Positions 1-9,289 of a stretch of DNA of 64,000 bases are shown in pieces. Numbering within the stretch: the first letter of the stretch is position 1; every line of letters begins with the position of its first letter. The position numbers were made by a program, and so were the translations under genes. The notes beneath the pieces were generated by a model. That model ran no database searches and was not told the DNA's origin. It saw only the letters and a program-made list of their open reading frames with translations. This stretch comes from Exiguobacterium sp. 9-2 (GTDB lineage: Bacteria > Bacillota > Bacilli > Exiguobacteriales > Exiguobacteriaceae), in contig NZ_CP142850.1 in assembly GCF_036287235.1 (NCBI RefSeq), positions 1,319,127-1,383,126 on the forward strand, read 5' to 3'.

Positions 1-2204
1 GAGTAAGTCGTATCCGTTTTCGTCAAGAAGACGTCAGCGCGTCGTTTGTATTCGTCCGCCATCTCAAAATTACGGCGTGCCGTCGCGTCAAGATCGTCGA
101 ACAGGTCATCAATCGTTTTTGAGATTCGACCCGGTAATTCGTTCTCGAGATCGAGATATGAACCGAGTGGACCGATGAAGCGTTTCGGGTCGAATTGGAG
201 ATAGTGAACCGGTCGCTTTAAGAAACTGAAGTCAAAGGCAACACTCGAGTAGTCAGTGACGAGCAACAGGCTCTCTTTTAACAACCCTTGGACGTCACGT
301 TCGCCTTGGTGGATGACCGTGATCGGTAAGTTCTCGAAATGACTCGAATATTGCTGCATGTTTGGATGCAGGCAAAGAACGATCTCGAGACGATGTTGTT
401 TCGCATACGCATGCAAACGATCACTCGATAGGAACGTTTGATACTGCTGATAGTATTCTGATTCGAAGAACTGGAGAGGCGTCTGTAGCCACGACCGCCA
501 CGTCGGAATGACGAGCATCTGACGTTTGACCGGGACGTCATTTTTCAAGAGTGCATCAAAGCGAGACAAGCCAGTAATTTTGACCTCGCGCTCAGCGTAT
601 CCCATATCTTGTGTGACGAGTCGCTTTTCCCGCTCCGAGCTGACAAGGAACAAATCCGTGTCGAAGGCAGCAGCAAATTTCCCGTATTGATTGTTCATGT
701 TCTTCGTTCCGAGAACTCCGTGTTGGATGAAGACACGATCTGCTCGCATCTTGCGTTTGAACGGCTCCGAGCGAAGCGGATACAAGTATTCCGCGTGGTG
801 TGTCCCGATGACCTTCTTTGCCATCAACGAGTGATAGATGTGTTCCTTCGATTTGATCGGCAAGACGTTTCCGAGCGGAGCGACTTGCGCATATTCGTTC
901 GACGCCGGATCGATGACGTAATAGACCGGTCGCTCAGGATAAGTCTCGCGCATGTATTTGAAGAAGTGGTAACCATTGTCCTGCGCTTTATATGGACGTT
1001 CTCCGACGAGCCACGTGTTCTTCTCGGCAAACAGCCGGTAGAGCGGGGCGAACGTCATCAGATGATTCAGATAGGCGTAATTTTCATTCGTGAACTCGGT
1101 CATCTCAAATGATAGATTCCGGTGACCGACCGTGTAGTACGGAATGATATGCATCGTCGACGTCTCATCTTTCCCTAACGCTTCCGGTGTCAGCTGACGC
1201 GTAATATAACGGGCACGACCGAGACGGTATAATTTCGGTTCCGATCGGTGATAGAAATCGAGCGCGATGAAAGCATCATAAACCCCTTCTTGCAATTGGG
1301 CTGCTTGATGGAGTTGTGACCAGTGAATCTTCGCCGTGTAATGATAGCGATACAATCCGAATTTTTTCGCACTTACCTCGTTTTGGTACAACCAATCGAT
1401 TGGGACAGGGACTTGATCGCCACTCTCTCGGTGAACAAGGAGCAACCGTCCCGTCTTGATGAACGCATGACGCGTAAAGGCTTTTCCGCTTATGACCGTC
1501 GTCGCTTTCGTCTCATTACGGACCGCATCGATTTGAATTTTCGGCTTCATCTGCGGTTCTTTATTCAGCAAGAGACGCAGGTTGCCTTTTAGATCCGTAT
1601 ACAACTGGACGAATTCGTTGAACGTCTCATCCATCAACGGCGCGAGAGGCGCAGGAATCTGTGTATCAAGAAAGCGCCCTAACAGAATTTCGCGGGTGAA
1701 GACGGTCGCGTCGAGCGTAGCATGGCTCGGTAACCCGTCGGATTCCCATTTTTGTAATTGTTCCGGTGTGAGATGCTCGACTTTTTTTGTGAACGTTAGC
1801 CAGAGTGAAAAACGACCAATCGGATAGAGCGTATCTTGATCGGCTTCGACGGACTCGATCTCAGCGAGACCGTCCTCTTCGATCGTCGGAACGTCCGCCT
1901 CTTCTTGCATTTGAGCAACATGTTGACTCAGTTGAGACACGATTGAATGCGACAGCTGAAAGGTGAAGCGATGATCGTCCAGTTGGTTCGGCACTTCAAG
2001 GACCGTCTCTTGCGATCGATCGCGGATACGTAACGACGTGATCGTCAGCAACGGATCATTCAATTGACCGGATAGCGTATAGTCTGTCGGCGAAGATTGA
2101 ATCTGTAACGATTCTTTTAATGCCGATCGTTTAAGTTTTTTTTGTTTTTTCGGAAGTACGGAATGTCCAAATTGGAGCACCCGGAGAGCAGATTTAAACA
2201 GCAT
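1..2204 (-). CDS. CDP-glycerol glycerophosphotransferase (TagF/TarF-like), 3' end outside window
   Basis: The minus-strand frame is open from an ATG at 2204 to the left window edge, giving about 734 residues without a stop. The start follows AGGAGG at about 2217-2222. The second half carries the glycerophosphotransferase features of the TagF family: a FIQHGVLGTKN segment, a VIPTWRSWL segment, and TDYSSVAFDFSFLKRPVHY near the end. The first about 350 residues are an accessory region of unknown fold that I cannot assign. Family members polymerise or prime poly(glycerol phosphate) wall teichoic acid at the inner membrane face using CDP-glycerol. Two glycosyltransferases follow upstream on the same strand, fitting a wall-polymer cluster. 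The C-terminus is missing only because of the window edge. Confidence 0.85.
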   Translation of the reverse strand, partial: MLFKSALRVLQFGHSVLPKKQKKLKRSALKESLQIQSSPTDYTLSGQLNDPLLTITSLRIRDRSQETVLEVPNQLDDHRFTFQLSHSIVSQLSQHVAQMQEEADVPTIEEDGLAEIESVEADQDTLYPIGRFSLWLTFTKKVEHLTPEQLQKWESDGLPSHATLDATVFTREILLGRFLDTQIPAPLAPLMDETFNEFVQLYTDLKGNLRLLLNKEPQMKPKIQIDAVRNETKATTVISGKAFTRHAFIKTGRLLLVHRESGDQVPVPIDWLYQNEVSAKKFGLYRYHYTAKIHWSQLHQAAQLQEGVYDAFIALDFYHRSEPKLYRLGRARYITRQLTPEALGKDETSTMHIIPYYTVGHRNLSFEMTEFTNENYAYLNHLMTFAPLYRLFAEKNTWLVGERPYKAQDNGYHFFKYMRETYPERPVYYVIDPASNEYAQVAPLGNVLPIKSKEHIYHSLMAKKVIGTHHAEYLYPLRSEPFKRKMRADRVFIQHGVLGTKNMNNQYGKFAAAFDTDLFLVSSEREKRLVTQDMGYAEREVKITGLSRFDALLKNDVPVKRQMLVIPTWRSWLQTPLQFFESEYYQQYQTFLSSDRLHAYAKQHRLEIVLCLHPNMQQYSSHFENLPITVIHQGERDVQGLLKESLLLVTDYSSVAFDFSFLKRPVHYLQFDPKRFIGPLGSYLDLENELPGRISKTIDDLFDDLDATARRNFEMADEYKRRADVFLTKTDTTY

Positions 2205-2238
2205 GGAATCAAGGAACCTCCTACTAAAAGATGTTATA

Positions 2239-2252
2239 TGAAAGCGTTCTCT
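2239..2252. promoter_or_regulatory. Candidate CcpA cre site upstream of the teichoic-acid gene
   Basis: TGAAAGCGTTCTCT matches the cre consensus TGWAANCGNTNWCA at 13 of 14 positions. It lies 35 bases upstream of the start of the glycerophosphotransferase gene, so carbon-source control of wall-polymer synthesis is possible. A single near-match in AT-rich DNA can occur by chance. Confidence 0.35.
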
Positions 2253-2329
2253 TCCATTAGCATTTTATCATAACCAATAGCTAAAACATCCTAAAATTTG
2301 AAAAACAATGCGGACTTTGGTGGATAGAC

Positions 2330-2357
2330 AAAAAAACCTCCTCACAGGGGAGGAGGT
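2330..2357 (-). terminator. Intrinsic terminator of the GT4 gene
   Basis: On the minus strand ACCTCCTC and GAGGAGGT form an 8-bp stem around a 6-base loop, followed by a run of seven T. It lies just after the stop codon of the gene ending at 2365, separating it from the next wall-polymer gene. Confidence 0.85.
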
Positions 2358-2364
2358 CGACTAA

Positions 2365-3939
2365 CTATTCGTCGAGCTGATTCAAAAGCATCAGCCAATT
2401 TTTCGTGAAAAGATCATCCGAAAAACGCTCAACCGAATGCAAGGCGGCTTCGCCCATTTGACGTCTTAGGGACGGTTGCTCCATCAAGCGAATCGCTGCG
2501 TCAGCAAAGGCTGACGAGTCTCCAGGTGGAATGATAAATCCAGTCGTTCCATGCTCAATGATTTCACGGGGACCGTAACAAACATCGTAGGCAATGACCG
2601 GAACACCGTGACCCATGCTCTCAAGGATTGCCATCCCGAACCCTTCGGATTGCGACGTGAAGATCGTTGCGACAGCACCATGATAAGCGTCTTGAATGTT
2701 CGTAACGAACCCTTTGAAACGGATGTGCTTCGTTAATGACAATTCCTTGATCAAAGCATGGAGATCCTTTTCGAGCTGATCGTTGTAACCGAAGCCATAG
2801 AAATCAAGGAAGGCATTGGGGTGGTGGTCGACGATCTTCCGCATGACACGGACACTCGCAGCGACATCCTTTTTGATTTGAATGCGCGAGACAACGATGA
2901 ACCGATTCGGATCAGGTTCAGGAAGTACCGAGTAGTCGGCTTCCGGAACAGCACCAACACCGTGTGGAATCGCATGGAACGTTTCCGGATGACCGAACTG
3001 GTTGGTCATATGCGCTTGTTGACGAGGTGTTGCCGTGATGACACGATCCCACTCGTCGATGCGACCGAATAATGTATCCCAGACACCACTGACGGCTGCT
3101 GTCTCATTGAAGGGCGACACGAAGTGATTGCTATGCCCGAAGGCAATCTTTTTAATATTCGGATGCTTGATGTCTAGGATGACCGCATCCAAATTCTTTT
3201 TCGGTAGGTTGGCAAGACGATCCCGGTATTCTGATGAGATCAAGACCGCGTCATGTTGATCTAACAGCTTGTTCAAAACGAACGTATTAAAGATCGCTGG
3301 ATCATTGAACTGTTTTTCCTGACCGGCTTCGAAATAAAACAGATGGCTCCAATCCGCCGAGTTGATTTTATGCCAAATCGTCAAATAACACGTTCCATCA
3401 CTGTGGAAGAAGGAACGAGAGACCGGCTTATTCGATGTAAGCGAATACTGGATCGTCTGCACCAACTGCCCGTTATCAAGGTATTCCTCGCGGCGTAGGC
3501 GATGGCGATTCTCTGAAAAATAATCGATGAAGCTGAGCTGATTGTTAGCGTCAAACCGAGCGTACTGGACGTATGTACCATTGTCGAACAATCGATAGGA
3601 ATCTTTTTCGGCACGGCTCGCATCGAGGAACAACGTATACCGTTTTTCCCAACGCGGAATCAATTCGGCTTTCGAAGAAACGACGGACCGTTTGTCTGCC
3701 TGGCGACGTGCTAAATAATTGATGACGTTGACGACCTGGATGCGAGGATCAAGCAACCGTGCTTCGACCATCTCTTGACGAATTGTTTCGAGATTCGGTT
3801 GAATCCCTAACGTCACGAGCGTCACGTTTCGCTCCGGATCAGCCGCGATGATCGCATTCGCGCGTTTAATGACTGCTTTTGATAAACCGCCACGCTGGGC
3901 TGCTAACGTATTCAATGTAAAAAACAAATCTCGTGTCAT
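2365..3939 (-). CDS. GT4 glycosyltransferase, TagE/TarM-like (polyol-phosphate glucosyltransferase family)
   Basis: A 524-residue protein whose C-terminal half is a GT-B fold donor domain: SRIQIKKD around residue 340, then EGFGMAILESMGHGVPVIAYD near residue 440, whose glutamates bind the nucleotide sugar in GT4 enzymes. The N-terminal half (MTRDLFFTLNTLAAQRGGLSKA) resembles the acceptor domain of poly(glycerol-phosphate) alpha-glucosyltransferases of TagE type, which decorate wall teichoic acid in the cytoplasm. AAGGAG precedes the ATG by seven bases. It lies between a teichoic-acid polymerase-like gene and a GT2 gene on the same strand, supporting a wall-polymer role. The exact sugar and acceptor cannot be read from sequence. 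Confidence 0.8.
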   Translation of the reverse strand: MTRDLFFTLNTLAAQRGGLSKAVIKRANAIIAADPERNVTLVTLGIQPNLETIRQEMVEARLLDPRIQVVNVINYLARRQADKRSVVSSKAELIPRWEKRYTLFLDASRAEKDSYRLFDNGTYVQYARFDANNQLSFIDYFSENRHRLRREEYLDNGQLVQTIQYSLTSNKPVSRSFFHSDGTCYLTIWHKINSADWSHLFYFEAGQEKQFNDPAIFNTFVLNKLLDQHDAVLISSEYRDRLANLPKKNLDAVILDIKHPNIKKIAFGHSNHFVSPFNETAAVSGVWDTLFGRIDEWDRVITATPRQQAHMTNQFGHPETFHAIPHGVGAVPEADYSVLPEPDPNRFIVVSRIQIKKDVAASVRVMRKIVDHHPNAFLDFYGFGYNDQLEKDLHALIKELSLTKHIRFKGFVTNIQDAYHGAVATIFTSQSEGFGMAILESMGHGVPVIAYDVCYGPREIIEHGTTGFIIPPGDSSAFADAAIRLMEQPSLRRQMGEAALHSVERFSDDLFTKNWLMLLNQLDE

Positions 3940-4046
3940 AGGGCATCTCCTTATATAGCGCTTACAATTTTATTTAGTAGCATAAAATATGGATCATATG
4001 GTGAACCTTGTCCATACTATAGCATACTTTGTTGGAATAATAAGGA

Positions 4047-4077
4047 ACCTAGGAACGAGATCTCTCTATCCCTAGGT
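4047..4077 (-). terminator. Possible terminator of the GT2 gene
   Basis: ACCTAGG and CCTAGGT pair across 17 bases that themselves contain GAGATCTC. It sits 7 bases past the stop codon of the minus-strand GT2 gene. The following T-tract is short (TTCCTT), so termination efficiency is uncertain. Confidence 0.4.
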
Positions 4078-4083
4078 GTATTG

Positions 4084-5976
4084 TTAAGCTTCGTTGATCG
4101 GTTGAACGAATGATCGATTGGCTGTGATGTACATATCCTGAGCCGTTTTCAAGCGTGGTGTGCCTTTCGATGACAGGACGACCTTCTCGATTTGAAGCAC
4201 CGTATCGGGTGTGTTTTTCGTCGGTAGTTCATTTTTAAAGTCACGATCGGCGTACTGTTTACATGTCTTCAAAATCCGGACTGTTGCTGGAGGCACAGTC
4301 AGATACGTCTCGTTATCGATCACAGGCGGAAGATGGATATATTTTTTGTTTGCCGTGACGTAAGCCCCATCAGCCGTGACGAGTCGTGGTGTGCCAGCAA
4401 GCGTCAACTGTAGATCACTGATCGTCAGGAGTTGACCGACTTCGAGCGCTGCTTGCTTATGCTCGAATTCGAGGTCATCATACAAAAAGGCTTTCTCGAG
4501 TACGACGACTTGCGTCGGTGCTTCGATATGATACTTCGTCGCGTCGATTTTCTGTAACGGTGATTTTTGTTCCTCGGGACGAAATTCGACTTTAAGTTGC
4601 TGATAATGCAAATGCATTTCGTCGACACTACTCGGTAACGTCATCCGGACGACGAACGGATGATAGTCGTCATGGATCAGCATCAATTGGAATGGATCTG
4701 AACGCGGTTCGAGTGCCTCCGTCGGAATGAACAGTTCGTTCTCATCGATATGGAACGGAACGTCGGTCTCCGTTGTTTCATCATTGGGTGCGATTAAGAG
4801 AACTTGATCGACCGAAGACATGTCGTCTTTGAGTAATTGTACGACTTCATAGAAGAGACCATCAACGAGACGCGTGCCTGCATACGTAGCAAAGAATGGC
4901 TCAAGGACAGGACCGAGATGACTCAACGAAGCAGGCATCCGGTAATAAAGACGATTCTCCGATACATATCGCCGGGCTTTATGTTTTTGGACGAGCAACG
5001 TGATGAAGGTGACGAAGCTGTCATAATCTTTTTGCTGAAGTAAGGCGTACTGTTTTTGAAAGATGTCATCAAAAATGAAATCCGCTGGATCTGCACCATG
5101 GCGTTCAAAAACGGCAATCATTTCGCGGAACAGGTCAAAAAAGGTCTGCTGTTGCGGATGCTCAAGGAAACGCTTGTTGTTGAACAGTCGGGAGAGGAAG
5201 TCCATCTCGATCAATCGACTCAAAGCATGGGTTTTAGCAACTGCCGGAATATCAAGTTCGAGCGTTTTCTCAAGCACTTGTAAATTGAAGGTCGTCTTTT
5301 CGAAAATACTTGTTTGTCCGACAAGCGAATCATTCATCGCGAAACGATTGACGTGATAGACCGGTGCCGGATTCATCGAAGCCGTTTGGCATTTCGAGAT
5401 GGCTTCAAAGAAGAAGAGTTTATCTTCACCGTACTGCATCGCGCTGAACCGAATGTTATGTTCAAGCAAGACGGAGCGCTTCAGAATTTTCCCCGGAGGT
5501 CCGACCGCGCGGAACACTTTGTCGATTTCATACGGAACAAGCTGATTCGCTGTCGTAAACGACGCAAAGCGACCAACCTTTTGAATCGACGTGTCGGTAT
5601 GTTTGATCGTTTGACCGAATGCGATATCGGCATCATGCGAAGCGGCTTGTGCGACGAGTCGAGGGAATCCGACTGGATCGAGACGATCATCAGCATCTAA
5701 GAACGTGACGTAGGTACCTGTCGCTTCTTCAATTCCGACGTTTCGCGGTTGTGCAGGACTGCCCGTATTTTCAGGAAGTTCGATGATGCGAATGAAATCC
5801 ATCGTTTGCGCAGCAGTGCGAAGAATTGATAACGACTCGTCCGTCGAACCGTCATCAACGAAAATGGCTTCAATTGTTGAATGATCAAGTTTAAGTGCCT
5901 GAATCGACTCGATACATGTCGAGAGATACGTCGCCTTATTGTATACAGGAATGATGATTGATACGATTTTTTCCAA
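4084..5976 (-). CDS. GT2 family glycosyltransferase with C-terminal repeat region
   Basis: I place the start at TTG 5974-5976 (MEKIVSIIIPVYN), eight bases after AAGGTGGG. A longer open frame reaching 6303 has a low-complexity hydrophobic N-terminus and overlaps the neighbouring gene, so it is unlikely. The 630-residue protein has a GT-A domain: SIIIPVYN at 6-13, VDDGSTD at 40-46 and the metal-binding DADD at 94-97. The last about 100 residues hold two copies of a short unit, GTPRL-x-TA-x4-Y-x-TAN, starting near residues 528 and 605. Similar TAN repeats occur in Gram-positive surface proteins and may bind wall polymer. The likely role is addition of sugar to teichoic acid or another wall glycan. 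Substrate unknown. Confidence 0.8.
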   Translation of the reverse strand: MEKIVSIIIPVYNKATYLSTCIESIQALKLDHSTIEAIFVDDGSTDESLSILRTAAQTMDFIRIIELPENTGSPAQPRNVGIEEATGTYVTFLDADDRLDPVGFPRLVAQAASHDADIAFGQTIKHTDTSIQKVGRFASFTTANQLVPYEIDKVFRAVGPPGKILKRSVLLEHNIRFSAMQYGEDKLFFFEAISKCQTASMNPAPVYHVNRFAMNDSLVGQTSIFEKTTFNLQVLEKTLELDIPAVAKTHALSRLIEMDFLSRLFNNKRFLEHPQQQTFFDLFREMIAVFERHGADPADFIFDDIFQKQYALLQQKDYDSFVTFITLLVQKHKARRYVSENRLYYRMPASLSHLGPVLEPFFATYAGTRLVDGLFYEVVQLLKDDMSSVDQVLLIAPNDETTETDVPFHIDENELFIPTEALEPRSDPFQLMLIHDDYHPFVVRMTLPSSVDEMHLHYQQLKVEFRPEEQKSPLQKIDATKYHIEAPTQVVVLEKAFLYDDLEFEHKQAALEVGQLLTISDLQLTLAGTPRLVTADGAYVTANKKYIHLPPVIDNETYLTVPPATVRILKTCKQYADRDFKNELPTKNTPDTVLQIEKVVLSSKGTPRLKTAQDMYITANRSFVQPINEA

Positions 5977-6151
5977 CAGTAATTCCCACCTTAAACAAAA
6001 TATTAAAAAAATACCATCTGAACTGTACCATAAAACGGTCGGCTGCATGAAAGAGAAGGGCGAGAAAACGCAAAAATAGACGATGACTCCATTAAAGAAT
6101 AGAGTCATCGACCATTTAAATAGGTAATACATCAGCCTTATAGGATTGGAA

Positions 6152-6538
6152 TTACTTGATTCCAATATTCTCAAGGTATTTTTTTTCAGAGGAATCAATT
6201 TTACGGTTGATTTGTTTCGTATATGTCTTTCGCTCGTAATTTGATCCGTCTTTCTGATAAATGGCTGTCTCACGTCCAGATAATTGATTGTAATAAATTT
6301 CAATTAAATCTTGATCCTCATAGACGATGACACCCGTTTCATCAGTGTTTCGCTTTAATTGGCGGTTGTCCTGTTGCTGCTTTAAGTACTGGTTTTCAGA
6401 TTTAATGACTTGATCGATGGCTGCATCATATTTCTGTTTTGCTTCCTCACTCGTCGTATTTCCGTCTTGATCGTAATCACTACACCCTGCTAGACAGACG
6501 ATCGAAAATAGCAGTAAAAATAAAAGTTTACTTTTCAA
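6152..6538 (-). CDS. Small lipoprotein, function unknown
   Basis: The start is chosen at TTG 6536-6538, preceded by GGAGGTG seven bases upstream. A longer frame starting at 6589 would bury the signal peptide. The 128-residue product begins with KSKLLFLLLFSIV, then the lipobox LAGC, so it should be exported and lipid-anchored. The mature part is hydrophilic, rich in Lys, Gln and Asp, with no domain I recognise. It ends 175 bases before the GT2 start codon and may or may not be cotranscribed. Confidence 0.75.
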   Translation of the reverse strand: MKSKLLFLLLFSIVCLAGCSDYDQDGNTTSEEAKQKYDAAIDQVIKSENQYLKQQQDNRQLKRNTDETGVIVYEDQDLIEIYYNQLSGRETAIYQKDGSNYERKTYTKQINRKIDSSEKKYLENIGIK

Positions 6539-6647
6539 ATGCGAACACCTCCGAAGTACACGTTCTGTATTACCGATAGTGTACATCAAGGCAACACTTC
6601 ATATGTAGCTTACTTAAGAAAAAGGGAAGTGTTTCATGTTGGTCGCA

Positions 6648-6887
6648 CTATAGTTCGATGGCATCGATGACGCCTTCAGGATACTCCCAGACATTGCCTT
6701 CAATGAGCCATTGATGATGGCAGTTCGGACAAGCGACTTCCGAAGAAAAGTCATACTGGATTTCGAGACCTAAGCGCCGGTCTTCGTACGCTACACTATG
6801 TAAATCTTCAATGAGAATCTCATCCTTGAATTTCTCGCGACAACGTGGACATTTGAATTTCGAATAATGACTGATGACCGTATCCAT
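6648..6887 (-). CDS. Small zinc-ribbon protein
   Basis: A 79-residue protein with two Cys pairs, CPRC at about 14-17 and CPNC at about 53-56, the usual arrangement of a zinc ribbon. The ATG at 6887 is favoured over a TTG nine bases upstream because AGGAG (6897-6901) is correctly spaced only for the ATG. It resembles small CpXC-like zinc-ribbon proteins of unknown function. A near-perfect cre-like sequence lies about 45 bases upstream. Confidence 0.7.
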   Translation of the reverse strand: MDTVISHYSKFKCPRCREKFKDEILIEDLHSVAYEDRRLGLEIQYDFSSEVACPNCHHQWLIEGNVWEYPEGVIDAIEL

Positions 6888-6932
6888 TCGATTCAACTCC
6901 TAAATAAAGAATAAGTACCGTATACAGTATAA

Positions 6933-6946
6933 TGATAACGCTTACA
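6933..6946. promoter_or_regulatory. Candidate cre-like site upstream of the zinc-ribbon gene
   Basis: TGATAACGCTTACA matches TGWAANCGNTNWCA at 13 of 14 positions and overlaps the likely minus-strand promoter region of the zinc-ribbon gene. A match by sequence only. Confidence 0.3.
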
Positions 6947-7106
6947 TAAAAGTGTTTTAAATTAAAATTGTAATCAAAATGGAATATATCAACTAAATTG
7001 GATTTTGATTTATAGAGATTTCGAGGAAGGACTGTAAGAGGAATACCTGTACCTATACATCCGTTCAATCCAAATGAGGCATATTTTGATGTTAGCAGTT
7101 AGTTAG

Positions 7107-7246
7107 GATCACGCTAAGGTCGTTCAAGTGTTGCTACAGTACGGAGTAGATCCAAATCATCAGGATACAATGGGAAAACGGTTATTGATTATGCGAAGAA
7201 ATATAAAAATAAAAAACTTCTCAAACACTTCGATGGATTGCTTTGA
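7107..7246 (+). pseudogene. Ankyrin-repeat protein relic, frameshifted
   Basis: One frame reads DHAKVVQVLLQYGVDPNHQD and, after a one-base shift at the A-run in GGGAAAACGG (about 7172-7179), continues as KTVIDYAKKYKNKKLLKHF and stops at 7244-7246. Together these form the helix-turn-helix and beta-hairpin pattern of one to two ankyrin repeats. No start codon or upstream domain remains. In 6,888-7,106 I see only the cre-like site and possible further coding debris. From 7,247 to 7,386 nothing recognisable is visible. Confidence 0.55.
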
Positions 7247-7386
7247 AGGATTCGTAGCACATCTTCTTTTAACCATATTTTGAGTTCTAGCGGTTGTGCT
7301 ATTAAAGCATCTACACATACTTCACATTTTCCGTTTATCACATGCTAAACTTAAACAATCTATTTCTAAGTAAAGGAATGATTTGG

Positions 7387-7608
7387 ATGTGGAAGGCACT
7401 ATTGTTTAATTCTATTTGGATGGGTATCACAATTCCAATTCTTTTGAGTGTCGTTTTTACAATCTTGCATCCTCTACTCGTTTTTGAATACAGTGGTGTT
7501 CTCATGATTGTTGTTACATTAATCATTGGCATAATTGATGTTTACCTAGCAATTCGGATTTGGACATGGATCGAAGGAAAGTTCTTCGAACGAAAACGGT
7601 ACATGTGA
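7387..7608 (+). CDS. Small membrane protein, function unknown
   Basis: The ATG at 7387 follows AAGGA with nine bases spacing. An upstream in-frame ATG at 7342 has no ribosome site. The 73-residue product has two hydrophobic helices (about residues 5-28 and 36-58) and a basic tail (EGKFFERKRYM), so it is probably a two-pass inner membrane protein. No family recognised. It lies at the left border of the immunity island, whose small membrane proteins it resembles in style. Confidence 0.55.
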   Translation: MWKALLFNSIWMGITIPILLSVVFTILHPLLVFEYSGVLMIVVTLIIGIIDVYLAIRIWTWIEGKFFERKRYM

Positions 7609-7664
7609 GTACAGCCTAACAAATGGACGCTTCAAAAAAGTCGTTTTAACTTTTTCGTTACTAT

Positions 7665-7699
7665 GAGGTGGCTTCGGTATTGCACCGGAGTCATCTTTT
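7665..7699 (+). terminator. Probable terminator before the immunity island
   Basis: GGCTTCGGT and ACCGGAGTC pair imperfectly around a 5-base loop, followed by ATCTTTT. It would end transcription from the small membrane gene. The remaining AT-rich gap to 7977 probably carries the promoter of the following operon. I see no convincing gene in it. Confidence 0.5.
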
Positions 7700-7977
7700 G
7701 ACATTTTCAGTTGTCTCGATATTCTTTACCTAAGTAAGAAATACCGCTTTACAGGATTTTATGCTTACATTTCATCGATTTTCTAATCGTCTTTCATATG
7801 AAGCGCAGTTCTTATTTTCGAACTAAGGCGTCCATCTTGTGCAACTAAATAAAACATTAAAGTAACAGGTATAAAAAATAAAAAATCCCAAAAATGTATT
7901 ATGAAATATATAATATATGGTAGAAGATACTTTTTGAAAATGACATTTTTTAATGTCTTGAAATGAGGATATAAAAT

Positions 7978-9273
7978 ATGAATTACATAGAACACTTAGA
8001 AGCTCATTGCGGTAAAATTACAGGTCATCTAGAGATTGAAGAATTACAAGAGCAGGCGATTCAATTGTTGCAGTTTCAAAATGCACCGTGTGCTAATGCT
8101 ATCACGATGACGTCACTTGGACTGTTACGCCATCCGTTACAATTCGAAAATGGTGCTATCGTTCATCAAGAAGTGATGCTATCCGTCATGCAACAAGATG
8201 CTGAGTCGGACTTGATTGAATTGGTTTATCGCTTGACGCTAGAAGCATGGAAGACTGGACATGCTTATGATCTAGGTGAGTATTTACCGATGCCAGATGG
8301 ATTGTTATCGAAGTACGGCTTCGCTGCTCTATACGTGACGACACCATTCTACTTTGAAGAATCGTTTCAAGTCCATAAAGGAGACGCGGCATTCGGGGAA
8401 CCGGAAACGGTACTACCGGTCTGGTTCGTACCGATCTTTGCTTCAGAAGTCGCATACATCGAACAATACGGTACTGAGAAATTTAATGAGATGTTACATG
8501 AAACTGAGATGCAGTTGCTTAATTTAAAGCGGCATCCGCTCGTGGGAGAAGAAGCAATCGAAGCATTGAACGCTAAAAGACAACTCCTCGTTCTCGAGTG
8601 TGAGATTACAGATATTCTTTTTGAAGATGAAATTCAACGACCATTATTGCTAGACGGACCATTAAAAAAAGCATATGCCATTGACCTTGATTCGGAAGCA
8701 CAAGGGAATGCGGTCGAAACTCAAACCTTCCTATTTGATTTTCTAAATCATCAAAATCGTTTTCCGATCTACACGACCTTTTTTGCTTTTGAAGAAGACA
8801 AAGACAACAAAGCGTTCTTCACGCAACATCAAATGTCGTTCACTTCACATGTCTTGTCTAAGCAAAAACAAACGGACGGATGGTTACGCGGAAAACGAAC
8901 ATCGACAAGGGAGAGTCATTACTTCACGGTCAAGATTGAAGATGCTAAGATGCTCGAACTCATCCTTGAGCAAGCCTATGCAGCCGCATTAATGAACGAA
9001 CTGTTCATGTTTTCATATTCCGATCGTTTGTCAATTCAACGAGAGGTCGAAACGACGTATCGAAAAACACGTGTCCTAGAAGATCGATTCGTTTATCCAG
9101 AGGAGACGACCGTCGTGATCGTCGGTCATGATGGTGGAATGCTTTATGTCCTCTCGAACGAAGAACACTTCGCGTATGATCTTCGTACAGACTGGGCGAA
9201 ACGACTGCGACAACAGTTACCAAGCGATACGGTGATTCGCCAGCTGAATGGAGAATGGTTCGCAGACCTATAA
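7978..9273 (+). CDS. Two-domain immunity protein: SUFU domain + 'FPIY' domain
   Basis: Of 431 residues, 1-188 are a suppressor-of-fused (SUFU) domain: MNYIEHLEAHCGKI, then LGLLRHPLQ, HPLQFENGAIVHQEVMLS, and a closing ETVLPVWFVPIFASE. SUFU-like domains are common bacterial immunity proteins. The rest carries a second unit beginning near residue 265, NRFPIYTTFFAFEED, and ending with HDGGMLYVLSNEE. This unit recurs as separate proteins at 9859, 18163 and 18835. A stand-alone paralogue of the SUFU half lies at 21656. GAGGAT precedes the start. It is the first gene of the island. Neutralising a toxin of competing strains is inferred, not shown. Confidence 0.8.
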   Translation: MNYIEHLEAHCGKITGHLEIEELQEQAIQLLQFQNAPCANAITMTSLGLLRHPLQFENGAIVHQEVMLSVMQQDAESDLIELVYRLTLEAWKTGHAYDLGEYLPMPDGLLSKYGFAALYVTTPFYFEESFQVHKGDAAFGEPETVLPVWFVPIFASEVAYIEQYGTEKFNEMLHETEMQLLNLKRHPLVGEEAIEALNAKRQLLVLECEITDILFEDEIQRPLLLDGPLKKAYAIDLDSEAQGNAVETQTFLFDFLNHQNRFPIYTTFFAFEEDKDNKAFFTQHQMSFTSHVLSKQKQTDGWLRGKRTSTRESHYFTVKIEDAKMLELILEQAYAAALMNELFMFSYSDRLSIQREVETTYRKTRVLEDRFVYPEETTVVIVGHDGGMLYVLSNEEHFAYDLRTDWAKRLRQQLPSDTVIRQLNGEWFADL

Positions 9274-9289
9274 GAACGGGAGGAACTGC

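Noticed and set aside
4084-6303. Long version of the GT2 protein starting at 6303
   Set aside because: Its first about 109 residues are low-complexity, hydrophobic and overlap the lipoprotein gene. A TTG at 5976 with a well-spaced AAGGTGGG gives the normal family N-terminus.
7783-7995. Minus-strand 70-codon hydrophobic frame
   Set aside because: It overlaps the start of the SUFU gene, has no ribosome site, and its hydrophobicity is expected from AT-rich DNA. The tail (GRLSSKIRTALHMKDD) looks somewhat protein-like, so a relic cannot be excluded.
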